Assembly: GCA_928724745.1 (NCBI GenBank)
Contig: CAKMXJ010000032.1
Coordinates: 1,798,001-1,862,000 of the forward strand
DNA: 64,000 bases
Direction of reading: 5' to 3'
Source: Anthracocystis setariae
Taxonomy: Eukaryota; Basidiomycota; Ustilaginomycetes; Ustilaginales; Ustilaginaceae
The translations under genes and the position numbers were made by a program. Position 1 is the stretch's first letter. Every line of letters begins with the position of its first letter. The notes beneath the pieces were generated by a model, which saw nothing but the letters and a program-made list of their open reading frames with translations, was not told the DNA's origin and made no database searches. Shown piece after piece: positions 30,343 to 39,047 of this stretch.

Positions 30343-31518
30343 ATGTCTGCTCCCGTTGCACCACCACAATCCACCGCCTATCCGGCTGGTGTTCAGATCG
30401 CACCTCCCTCTGGCGCTGAGCGCGTCGGACCCGGTGCACCTTCACCCTTCCTGGACGAGAAACGATCGGCGTATCCCTCTGGCCTGACACCTCCTGTGTC
30501 GTCGCACCCGTCCACGTCGATGTTTGGATTCTTGCAACCGCTCGTCGCCCCCATCAACTCGGCACTCGCAAACATCCAGGACATCCGCACGCGGCTCCAA
30601 CTGACCAACCCAGGCACCGTCGAGCACCTGCAACGTGAGGTCAAGGGCGTTCACACCACCAACTTCATGTTCGATGGAGCACGTGCGGACCTAACCAAGG
30701 CGATCAGCATCAACCCAATCTTCCAAGTAACGCATGCCTTCTCCATGGGCAGTCAAGCCGCACCTTCCAGCTACAACTTTGGCGCCGTCTACGGCGACGA
30801 CAAGAACTTTTTCCAAGCCGGTCTCGACGATGGACTCAACGTCACCATGCGCGCCAACCGTGGCTGGATCGCTGGTCACACCACCAAGATCCAAGCCCAA
30901 CTCACCGCGACACCAGGCCAGTCGTTTGTTCAGGTTGAACACGACTACCAGGGCACCGACCACTCGGCCAACCTCAAGGCGCTCAACCCGTCGATCACGG
31001 ACGCTACGGGCATCTACATTGTCAACTACCTGCAGAGTCTCACGCGCAACTTTGCTTTCGGTGTAGAGACCGTGTACCAGCGTCCGTCGGCCGACATGGA
31101 GGAGGCGTCCACGGGCTACATTGCCAAGCTCACCGGCGACAACAAGGACTGGATCGCTACCGCACAAGTGCAACCACAGGGCGTGGCACAGTGCACGTAC
31201 TACCACAAACTCAGCGAACAGGTCGATGTCGCCGCTGACCTGCAAATGATCACCATGGCACAGAAACGAGAGGCCGCCGCAACGCTCGGTGCTAGGTACA
31301 ACTTCCGCATGGCAACGCTTCGAGCTCAGATCGATTCGGCAGGTAAACTCAGCTCCGTGTATGAGACGCGGCTCAGTCCGGCATTTGGGCTCACGTTTGC
31401 TGGTGAGATGGATCATCTCCAGGGAACTGCCAAGTTCGGATTTGGCGTTAGTATCGAGAGTGGTAACGAGATGGATCCAAATGCTCCGCCCCCGACGCCG
31501 CCTTCAGTTCCGATGTAA
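30343..31518 (+). CDS. TOM40: TOM40, mitochondrial outer-membrane import channel
   Basis: A 391-residue beta-barrel of the porin_3/Tom40 family, close to the usual fungal length. After a Pro-rich cytosolic N-terminus (about 1–70) comes GFLQPLVAPINSALANIQDIRTRLQLTNPGTVE, an internal helix region typical of Tom40. Then NFMFDGARADLTKAISINPIFQVTHAFSMGS starts the barrel. The C-terminus retains the barrel-end strand GTAKFGFGVSIE. TOM40 forms the pore through which almost all nuclear-encoded mitochondrial precursors enter. The start is the first ATG in frame. No intron. A pogo-like transposon sits 84 bp past the stop, so the 3' UTR is likely to end in or near the element. Confidence 0.95.
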   Translation: MSAPVAPPQSTAYPAGVQIAPPSGAERVGPGAPSPFLDEKRSAYPSGLTPPVSSHPSTSMFGFLQPLVAPINSALANIQDIRTRLQLTNPGTVEHLQREVKGVHTTNFMFDGARADLTKAISINPIFQVTHAFSMGSQAAPSSYNFGAVYGDDKNFFQAGLDDGLNVTMRANRGWIAGHTTKIQAQLTATPGQSFVQVEHDYQGTDHSANLKALNPSITDATGIYIVNYLQSLTRNFAFGVETVYQRPSADMEEASTGYIAKLTGDNKDWIATAQVQPQGVAQCTYYHKLSEQVDVAADLQMITMAQKREAAATLGARYNFRMATLRAQIDSAGKLSSVYETRLSPAFGLTFAGEMDHLQGTAKFGFGVSIESGNEMDPNAPPPTPPSVPM

Positions 31519-31602
31519 GAGCGGTGAAGGTTGGTACATACGGTCCGAATCGTCCCCCCCCCCTTCCTTCCGCCATTGCCACCTCTTTTCTTGTTATGTA
31601 TA

Positions 31603-31645
31603 ACGTAATTCATGTAGTACCTGCGCGCCCGTAGTACCTGCGCGT
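31603..31645 (+). repeat. Left terminal inverted repeat of pogo-like element
   Basis: 43 bp, identical to the reverse complement of 33830–33872. Internal 14-bp direct repeats lie at 31614–31627 and 31631–31644. Confidence 0.95.
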
Positions 31646-31778
31646 AATGTATCAAATTTTCCCGAGATGATGGTAGTGCTTGTCGTGATCGTGAACTCAG
31701 CAGTCTGTGATCATAACACAACCAAACTGGGGCTTTGAGATGATGTGAGTAGTATGTACATGGCGAATGCATGAGAAG

Positions 31779-33645
31779 CTACAAACAATCAGGGGAATTG
31801 CTAGCAATGGGCAGAGTTTCAAAGAATCCAAAGGGATCCTCGTCGTCGTCGCTGATGTCACTGAGAGGCTCGCCATCATCGAGATTGTCATCGATATTTG
31901 TCACCGCAGGTGTAGGCATGATGTCCAACGATGACGAGACTGTTCTGTTGCAATCATTGACTGCTTCGTCGTGATCCTGGCCTGCCGCAGCAGGTGGTAC
32001 TACCGCCTGCTTCACCTCCTCCCGACGTCTCTTAGCACGATGCTTCATCCGATTGGCCTCCATTGCTGGCCCTTTTGATACCAACTCACGCTCAGCATAC
32101 TCCCGCGTGATCATCCTCTCCGTTGTCAAGCACATTGCATCAACCTCCTTGTCCTTTTGCTTTGCCTTTGCTGTCTTCCGCCGCTTCTCCTCCTGTGTAC
32201 GCAATAGCATGGTTTCGGCCTCCAATACTGAGATTGTTGCATGTGGCTGCTCAAATGCAGCAATGAGAGATCGTTTCATCCGTGTTGCCTGTCTTGCTGT
32301 CGGCTCTTGACGGTACTCATTGAGCGCAATGTTGAGAGCTGCATTTGATCGTGGAATGTTGAGCTCTTGTAGCGGAGATTGTGACGAGATGGTTTGAGGA
32401 CGTCGAGCAGCTGTTGTACGGCCGGCAAGACGTTGTAGGACCTTTGCGACGTCTGGAGAGACCGTCATGCCGCAGTCATTGAAGGCCTTCCGTGCTGCCA
32501 TCTGCGTGAGGACCTGACCACGTGCTTGAGCGTATATAGTGGCAAACTGAGCTCGATCGATATCACGAGCAACATCATGAGCAACGTCGTTGATGATATG
32601 ACGGTATGCTGCCGTCAATGGACCAAAGATCGAGACGTCAAGGGGTTGCATAATGTGTGTTGAGTGTGCCGGCAGCAGCATCGGAATGATACGGCGTGAC
32701 CAGCAGGCGTCAATGAAGGCATCTGATACATGCGAGGTATGACCATCTGTGATGAGCAGACGGTATGCTGATGTCGGCGAGGGCGTTGTATTCAGGTCAA
32801 AGACCATCTCTAGCCAAGCAATGCCGAGCTCATCTGTGGTCCAGCCTGTCGGGGACTTGGCAAAGTGCCATGTTGCTGGCACGTTCTCCATACGCCGATG
32901 GTCGCCAATCGTGTGCCTGACGCCCTTGGTGATGATGAGCGGCGGTAGTACCTGACCTCCGCTCCCAATACACTCGATGACCGTAGCTGACTCTCGATTA
33001 CCGGGCTGTGCCTTAAACCGGGCTGCTTGATCACCGGCCGGAACCAATACCCGCTCACTACTGCCCTGGCCAAACATGAAGCCGGTCTCATCCATGTTGA
33101 AGATGTTGCCGGATGAGACACCAAACTCCTGAAGGACCTCAGCAAAACGAGCAAACCATTGTTGAATACCCTCCTCGTCTGTGCCTGTGAGCCGTGCATT
33201 GTCGAGACATCGTGACCAATGCGACCGGATGTCTGGATGCCGGAGCAGAAAGCCCTGCACCCAGTTGCGGCCGACATCGACGGCCTCAGTATGGCCAGGA
33301 ATGCGACGTGAGATGGTGTTGGCGTACTCACGGATATGCGATGGCGTTAGAGGGAAGCCGCTGTATGCGCAGTGTCGGATATGGTCCACGAGGGCGGACT
33401 CTGCTGCCGGCGTTAGCGACTGTTGACCAGCCTGAGCCCCCCTTTTTTGGCGGAGTCCCAGCTAAACGTGCTCGTAGCGTCGATTCAGGCACATCGTGAG
33501 CAGCAGCGGCCTTGCGTATGCTGTTGTGGAGTCGCTGACGGGCCTCAACGGCGGCTTGCTGTAGGCGTGCTTCTCTCTCGTCTCGATCAGCAGCCGATGC
33601 AGCTCGGACGGCCGTAGCTCGCTTGGAGGAGGAAGGCTGTGCCAT
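31779..33645 (-). pseudogene. Pogo-like transposase (psq HTH, CENP-B HTH, DDD nuclease), broken by one frameshift
   Basis: The N-terminal part starts at the ATG at 33645 and contains a psq-type helix-turn-helix (SIRKAAAAHDVPESTLRARL). The frame then needs one base removed within an A6G6 run (33437–33448, minus strand) to continue. The second part runs to the stop at 31779 and has the CENP-B-like HTH (LTPAAESALVDHI) and the DDE_1 nuclease. Catalytic residues appear as NMDETGF, LLITDGHTSH and MQPLDV, with 35 residues between the second and third Asp. The C-terminus is basic, then acidic. Total would be about 620 residues. The shift may be a true mutation, a homopolymer sequencing error, or a recoding site. 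Confidence 0.88.
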
Positions 33646-33829
33646 GATGGCGTCGGCAAGGCATTGGAACACCGGAGGAATTCGGAGAAAGACACAGATA
33701 TCGACGGAGACGATGATGAAGACGATATCAAGTTGCAGGGTTGGTGGGTCTCATGCAGGAAGCTCAGGGTCCAGGCACGCTCAGTTCACACTGCTCACAT
33801 CATATCGGTGGGACTCTAAAATTTTAAAA

Positions 33830-33872
33830 ACGCGCAGGTACTACGGGCGCGCAGGTACTACATGAATTACGT
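33830..33872 (-). repeat. Right terminal inverted repeat of pogo-like element
   Basis: 43 bp, matching the left end without mismatch. Copies of the 14-mer lie at 33831–33844 and 33848–33861 on the minus strand. Confidence 0.95.
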
Positions 33873-34043
33873 TAGCCTGGTTGGGCACCCAAAAAGTTTC
33901 GCTTGTCATATTTTCGAAAAAGAGACGTTTTCTGTTCAAGGCCGTATGCAAGCGTGTGTGCGTGTGGTGCGAATGGTGAGCGTATGCGAATTGGGTTGCG
34001 ATTACAAATACAAATTGGGACTGCGGGGGGGGTGGTTGGGGGG

Positions 34044-34673
34044 TTATTGGGCCATGCCTTGATCTGGGAGACGTTCGATGCGAAACTGTCTACTTGCGAT
34101 GTACATGAGTGGAATACCAGGTACCTTTCTGACCCTTCTCCTTAACTCTCGATCGCAGGTTGCTACGATATAGCACTTGTGGCTTGTGATTCTCTCCACA
34201 ATGCAATCGTCCGCATAAGTGCCCTTGTGGGAGCATTCAAGTCTTTCGAATCTTGGATCCCTAGCGACACGTAGTGCGATTCTGTACTTGGGACCAAGTT
34301 TTTCAAGTTCCGAGAGGACGCACGTTGTGATGCAGGGGATGGATTTGGCGTAGAGACAGTCCATCATTCCTTGAACGAGTTCGATCTTGTTCTGCAGGGC
34401 AAAATTGATAAAGTTGGTATCAACGAGGATTCGATAGGGGGGGCCTAATTGGGTGTTGTGTTCGAAGAACATCGACGAAGCAGGGGTGGAGATGTGACGG
34501 ACGAGTGTACCATCAGGTGTGATCGGTTGGCCTGATTCGTTGACGAGCTTACCACTCGAGCTCGCTTTCTTCGCAGCAGCAGCCACTTTCGCAGACGCCT
34601 TCAGTCGATCATCGTTCGGATTGAGAAGTCGTTTAACCTCGCCAAACTTTCGCACTTGCTTCTTCTTCCCCAT
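34044..34673 (-). CDS. FCF1: FCF1/UTP24, PIN-domain endonuclease of the SSU processome
   Basis: A 209-residue nucleolar protein needed for pre-rRNA cleavage at sites A0–A2 and 18S rRNA production. The basic N-terminus MGKKKQVRKFGEVKRLL and then YNTQLGPPYRI-like wording (HNTQLGPPYRILVDTNFIN) enter the PIN domain. LVDTNFI supplies the first catalytic Asp; CVLSELEKLG, GTYADDCIVERI and CYIVATCDRELRRR supply the others. Length and motif order match the family. The start is the first ATG in frame. The gene is intronless. It is squeezed between two DNA transposons: 170 bp from its stop to the pogo-like element and 175 bp from its start to the DD34E element. Its promoter must be very short or use transposon sequence. 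Confidence 0.96.
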   Translation of the reverse strand: MGKKKQVRKFGEVKRLLNPNDDRLKASAKVAAAAKKASSSGKLVNESGQPITPDGTLVRHISTPASSMFFEHNTQLGPPYRILVDTNFINFALQNKIELVQGMMDCLYAKSIPCITTCVLSELEKLGPKYRIALRVARDPRFERLECSHKGTYADDCIVERITSHKCYIVATCDRELRRRVRKVPGIPLMYIASRQFRIERLPDQGMAQ

Positions 34674-34848
34674 CGTAAATTTGTTTGCTTCGTAAGATCG
34701 TGGCAGGTAGATAAGTCCAAGAGATGGATGTGGCAAAGCGTATCAATTTCCACATCCACAAATCCTAAAATTTCACGAAACCCGTCAGCCAGCGCCCCGC
34801 ACATGAGGTTTTTTTTTTCTTTCTATTCCCCTTCCAGACCCTCTAATA

Positions 34849-35011
34849 TTCCTTTTTGCGGAATTTAACGCGATTTTTGAATAGTTTCCGTGAAATTGCA
34901 CATAACGTGAGAATTGCACATAACAAGATTCTTGCTTATATAACGTGATTTTGAATCTCATAACGCGACGTCTGCCAAAGTCATTGCACGATTTTTGCAT
35001 TCATAGCGTGA
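34849..35011 (+). repeat. Left long terminal inverted repeat of DD34E element
   Basis: Aligns end to end with the reverse complement of 36385–36546 with one-base length difference. The middle third has diverged while outer and inner parts are near-identical. Confidence 0.9.
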
Positions 35012-35133
35012 ATACTGCGAAACACAGTTGCATGCCATAGCGCGATTTGCTAGCGATGGCGTCAAGCATCATATCGTTCGAGTGAATGCAATTGATTTGA
35101 TGGTGAAGAACATGAGACTACAAGTACGTGAAG

Positions 35134-36231
35134 CTAGACAACAAGGAAAGGATCGACATCGATGTCCTCGGGGTCTTGGAGTCCCAGACGAGCAAGAGCA
35201 TCGCGAGCGTTGTGCTCAGGTCCAAGTGGATGGCCGTGTTCGGCAATGCGCATCCAGCGAGTTGTCTCGCGAAGCCATCCATCGCAGTCTTGAGGAGTGA
35301 TCTTGCTGATGACAGAGTCGATGACGTTCATCAAGCCGTCGTGATCTTGAAGCTCCTGTCGGCTGACCATTGGCTTGACCTTGGCAAAAACCCGTTCGGT
35401 AATGTTGAACCAGGGTGTGTACGGAGGAAGGAAAGCCAGATGATGGCCAGCTCGAGAGATCGTGTCACGTACAGCATGCGTTTGGTGGAACTTGACGTTG
35501 TCCATGATCAGCATCCTGCTTTCTCCTCGGATTGCTGGGAAGAGCCTGTCCTCGAGGAATTGCTTGAAGTATGCCGAGTTCCATCCACCCTTGACCATGT
35601 CCGAAGCAACAAGTCCACCTTGCTTGCTGACAGCAACAAGAAGGGAAACGTTGCGCTGGCGATCGGCGGGTCTGTTCCTCTGCTGTACCCGATGTCCAAT
35701 AGGAGCTCGGCCTACGGATCGCGATGTGTGGAGATTGAACCCGGCCTCGTCGAAAAAGATCGCGTTCTGGATGTTGTGGAGTTCATGTTGGTACTGGCGC
35801 ACCCAAGCTTGACGTTGCCGAATGGTTTCCTCGCTGTTGTAGCGCTCGTGCTCGATGTGAAGACGCTTGAGAGAGAGATGGCACTTACTTTTGACAATCC
35901 TTGACAGGTAAGAGACCGAAACCTCGGGTCCGTTGTTGCTGATGAGATACTCGCGTACCTCGTGTAGAGTTGCAGCCGGATGATCGTGGAAGTACTGGAG
36001 GATCAAAGCGATGGTGTCCGAGGAGATCCTGTTCGTCGATCGTCCTCTCTTGTTCCGCTGGCTGGTCTGGACCCCGGTATCCATGAACGTCTTGACGATG
36101 GTGTTGACAGTACTCCAAGGATATTCGAACCTCTTCGCAACTTCGGATACCTTCATCCCTCGAAAACAACACATGTCCACAATCTTGTCTCGGATGGTGT
36201 CAGGAACGTGATTGCGACGACGTCTCGGCAT
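35134..36231 (-). CDS. DD34E transposase, Tc1/mariner-IS630 type, intact
   Basis: A 365-residue uninterrupted ORF with an ATG at 36231. The N-terminal half holds two helix-turn-helix motifs (DKIVDMCCFRGMKVSEVAKR; then ISSDTIALILQYFHDHPAATL). The DDE_3 nuclease follows: FFDEAGFNLHTSRSVGRAP (first Asp), MLIMDNVKFHQTH (second Asp) and PPYTPWFNITERVFAKVK (Glu). There are 34 residues between the second Asp and the Glu. The usual PPYSP.LNP.E box is changed to PPYTPWFNITE. The gene has a complete frame inside terminal repeats, so activity is possible. It reads on the same strand as FCF1, upstream of it. Confidence 0.93.
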   Translation of the reverse strand: MPRRRRNHVPDTIRDKIVDMCCFRGMKVSEVAKRFEYPWSTVNTIVKTFMDTGVQTSQRNKRGRSTNRISSDTIALILQYFHDHPAATLHEVREYLISNNGPEVSVSYLSRIVKSKCHLSLKRLHIEHERYNSEETIRQRQAWVRQYQHELHNIQNAIFFDEAGFNLHTSRSVGRAPIGHRVQQRNRPADRQRNVSLLVAVSKQGGLVASDMVKGGWNSAYFKQFLEDRLFPAIRGESRMLIMDNVKFHQTHAVRDTISRAGHHLAFLPPYTPWFNITERVFAKVKPMVSRQELQDHDGLMNVIDSVISKITPQDCDGWLRETTRWMRIAEHGHPLGPEHNARDALARLGLQDPEDIDVDPFLVV

Positions 36232-36384
36232 GGTGAGAGACGGAGTGGAGTGGAATTGGAGGGGAGCGGAATGGTGGATAGATGTGGTGAGAGGAAAGGA
36301 AGCAAGTTGTGAGAAGGAGAGGATGTGTGGCGACCACGGACCAAGCTGAGCTGCTGAGTCACACGTGATCTGTGCGGAACAAGA

Positions 36385-36546
36385 TCACGCTATGAATGCA
36401 AAAATTGCGCAATGACTTTGGCGGACGTAGCGTTATGAGATTCAAAATCACGTTATATAAGCAAAATCACGTTACCAAATCACGTTATGAAAGCTAGGAA
36501 ATCACGTGAACTATTCAAAAATCGCGTTAAATTTTGCAAAAAGGAA
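36385..36546 (-). repeat. Right long terminal inverted repeat of DD34E element
   Basis: Carries the motif ATCACGTTA or near variants at about 36447, 36467, 36479, 36501 and 36521, plus inner copies near 36385 and 36428. Confidence 0.9.
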
Positions 36547-36835
36547 TATAACTCCACTTTTCCCAACACGGTAACTGTATTTCCACCCTCGAAATCTTCC
36601 AGTCTAACACCACAATTCCTTCTTTTCATCTTGCTCGTCCCTCACCTTCACTACTCACGATACTTATAACGTCGATAAATACCATGACTTGCAATTGCAG
36701 CGATAAGAAACAATAAAGCAGAAAGAGTTGGACAACGAGCGAAAACAATCCAAAGATGCAAATAAAGACAGTGGAGTGACCAAAAGAACAAAGAACAGAG
36801 AAGAAACAATTCGACGAACCAGCGTCGTGAACTTG

Positions 36836-38038
36836 TCAATCAATCAGCTTGGACTCTTTCCATCGCCTCTCCCTGACGGGTTCCTGCATCTGCCCCATCG
36901 GTGTCGAGCTTCCCGACTCCATCCCTGGCGCACCTGCTGCATATCCATACTGATACACCTTACTCCTGAGCATTAACGTATAAAACCTCTGCACCAAAAA
37001 GAAGCACTGCACACGCACGGCGGTGAAGAACAGGCCAAACACCATCAGCATGGGCACGAGCGTGGTGCGGAAGCTCTCCTCGCAGTTCTCCGATGCAAAG
37101 ATGCCGTCCAGCCATGTCTCCCAACCGGAAGCGACCACGGTGACATCGGCGGCCAACGCACCCGAACCGCTAGAGCGCGGTGAGTTGCCGGGATGGCTGA
37201 GGACGTGCTTGCCTGCACTTGCGAGCCGCCCTGTTTTGGAGGAGGAAAACCATGCCTGGATCTCGCCCGAACCGAACTCGTCGCAGACATGCGCGCGCAC
37301 CGAGGGATACGTGCATACGATGGCGAGGGCAAGCAGAGAGAGGGTGGAGAAGAGGAAGTCGAGGAACGAATGGATGACAAACAATCGAGCCAGCAGCAAC
37401 TGCGAGCGGAGCACACCGACCACGCCGGCGCAGCAGCACAGTACGCTAAGGAGGACATACCAGCGAAGCGTGCCGATCACAAGGCGTAGCGCATCCCACT
37501 GCATGCGCTCGACGTCTTCAGCGCCATCGTCGAGCGCCTGAAAATTGAGCGTCGGGTCGATGTCGCCGTGGTGAGCACCATCAGCCGGCGTGGCGTTAGG
37601 ATCGGACATGTTGGAGGTGGCTTTGGTGGCATCCGATTCGGGATGCGGAGTGTAGTCGACGCCTTGTGCTTTGAGGTAAGCTTTGGCCTCAGCGACCCAT
37701 TCGGGAAGGTGAGCGGGCTTGGTGGTGGTTGGACCTGCGGATGTTGCTGCGTGGGCCAAAGCTTCAGCTTCGGCCTCGGCCACGGAGATCTGAGCGGCTG
37801 TGGCTGCCAAGTTAGAGAGCTGATCTGGTGATGATACAAAGGCTTCTGATGCTGGAGGCGATGACAGGCGCAATGCTCTCTCAGGCACATCGGGGAAGGA
37901 CGAAGTGAGTGCGCCCAGCCATGAGTATGTGTTCAGATGAATGATAATGCCGAGTATGGCGATGGCTAGCGTTGCTGTACGGGGTGACACGAGGCCGAAC
38001 AAGCCCGAACTTGAGGAGGTTGTCGAAGCGCGGCCCAT
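36836..38038 (-). CDS. Unknown multi-pass membrane protein
   Basis: I do not recognise this 400-residue protein. It has one hydrophobic segment near the N-terminus (about 20–40), then a 150-residue polar Ala/Ser-rich region. Two adjacent membrane segments follow (about 190–212 and 216–244), with three neighbouring Cys at 201–203. A Cys-containing loop (VCDEFG, SENCEESFR) may be lumenal and disulfide-bonded. A final long hydrophobic stretch runs about 327–350, followed by a Tyr-rich and basic tail ending RERRWKESKLID. Four membrane passes are likely. The overall shape suggests a small endomembrane protein, but no function should be assigned. It is divergent from QRI7 and its stop lies 288 bp from the transposon end. 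Confidence 0.7.
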   Translation of the reverse strand: MGRASTTSSSSGLFGLVSPRTATLAIAILGIIIHLNTYSWLGALTSSFPDVPERALRLSSPPASEAFVSSPDQLSNLAATAAQISVAEAEAEALAHAATSAGPTTTKPAHLPEWVAEAKAYLKAQGVDYTPHPESDATKATSNMSDPNATPADGAHHGDIDPTLNFQALDDGAEDVERMQWDALRLVIGTLRWYVLLSVLCCCAGVVGVLRSQLLLARLFVIHSFLDFLFSTLSLLALAIVCTYPSVRAHVCDEFGSGEIQAWFSSSKTGRLASAGKHVLSHPGNSPRSSGSGALAADVTVVASGWETWLDGIFASENCEESFRTTLVPMLMVFGLFFTAVRVQCFFLVQRFYTLMLRSKVYQYGYAAGAPGMESGSSTPMGQMQEPVRERRWKESKLID

Positions 38039-39047
38039 GATGATGATGGTGTCGGTGGTTGCGGGCCACTATGTATGCTCTAGAGTAATAAAGTTGTACG
38101 TACGCAGAGCGAAACGAGTGCAGGGTTTAAGGTTTCAAGATAACGAAAAGCAGTCGGGTGTACGCGTCGCATGAACGTTGTAGACGGACGGAGCATATGT
38201 TGCGTTAGAGATGCGTGTGGCAGTATTGCGACCCCATTCAGATGTGGGTAGCGGTGATGATGATGAGGGTGAGAGTGAGGGTGTTGTTGGTCGAGTGGTG
38301 ATAACCCAGCAAGGGTCAAAGCATCGACGGAATCTAGGCGACAAACACGTTCGTGTGCAGAGCATACTGCACTGTACAAAGCAGCATACAGCACAGCAGA
38401 ACCCAAGGCAGCGCCATGCATGCTTCATGCACTTTGTAGGCCATGCCGCGTTTTTACAGCCGGATTCGGGGTCAGATGGGAAAGAAAAAGAAAAGAAAAA
38501 GAAAAGAGGGTTACTTCACTACTCTCACACTTCGGTACTTCCGCTACCTGCCCGGCTTTAATTTTCGCCCATTTACAGTAGATTTTGTTCGGGCAGCTAC
38601 CAGTACTGTACATTATTATTCCCCTGCCAATTTCTGCGGGTGCGTGATGCCAATTGCTGAATGACAAAGAGTGTGGCAACGCGGGCCATCCGCGTGTTGC
38701 ACATCACGCACAGCAGAGGCAGCCTCACGGATAGATAATAGAGCCCGCGCCATGCTGTTGCTCTTCAGCACTTGCTCTAGCTGCTGTTGCCCGTGCTCGA
38801 GCCGCTTCTTCAAGAGCATCGACAGACCAAGAATTCGCCAAGAACGTGAACCTCGGCGGTTCAGCCGAATTTTGTTGGTTTTTCAACGAGTCCAGGGTCC
38901 AACTCTCTTTCTGCTATCATGTTTGCTTGCACATCCACACTCAAACACACACACACACACCATCAACGCTAAGTCGCTCGTGTCTATCGGCATCGTTTCC
39001 ACCCACCAGCGCATAGGCAGCAGCTAACCTCTCGAGATGCAATAAAA
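38039..39047. other. Divergent intergenic region between membrane-protein gene and QRI7
   Basis: About 1 kb without a supported gene. It contains an AAAAG-rich tract near 38480–38506 and a CA run near 38943–38961 just upstream of QRI7. Short open frames on both strands show no conserved motif. Confidence 0.35.

Larger units (their letters stand above)
31603..33872. mobile_element. Pogo-like DNA transposon (Tc1/mariner superfamily), near-complete
   Basis: A 2270-bp element flanked by TA dinucleotides (31601–31602 and 33873–33874), the target duplication of Tc1/mariner-pogo elements. Ends are perfect 43-bp inverted repeats (31603–31645 and 33830–33872). Each end contains two copies of the 14-mer GTAGTACCTGCGCG separated by CCC, an IR/DR-like arrangement. 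A single transposase gene fills the interior on the minus strand but carries a one-base frameshift. Identical ends suggest recent insertion. It lies between TOM40 and FCF1. Confidence 0.93.
34849..36546. mobile_element. Tc1/mariner-IS630-type DNA transposon with long inverted repeats
   Basis: A 1698-bp element flanked by TA (34847–34848 and 36547–36548). Its ends begin TTCCTTTTTGC and form imperfect inverted repeats of about 163 bp (34849–35011 and 36385–36546). A short motif TAACGTGAT (and close variants such as TAACGCGAT) recurs about six times in each end, probably as transposase-binding sites. The interior encodes one intact 365-residue transposase. The left end lies 175 bp upstream of the FCF1 start codon. 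Confidence 0.92.

Noticed and set aside
31603..36546. Idea that the two transposons form a composite element carrying FCF1
   Set aside because: Their ends and transposases belong to different families and each has its own TA flanks, so they are independent insertions.
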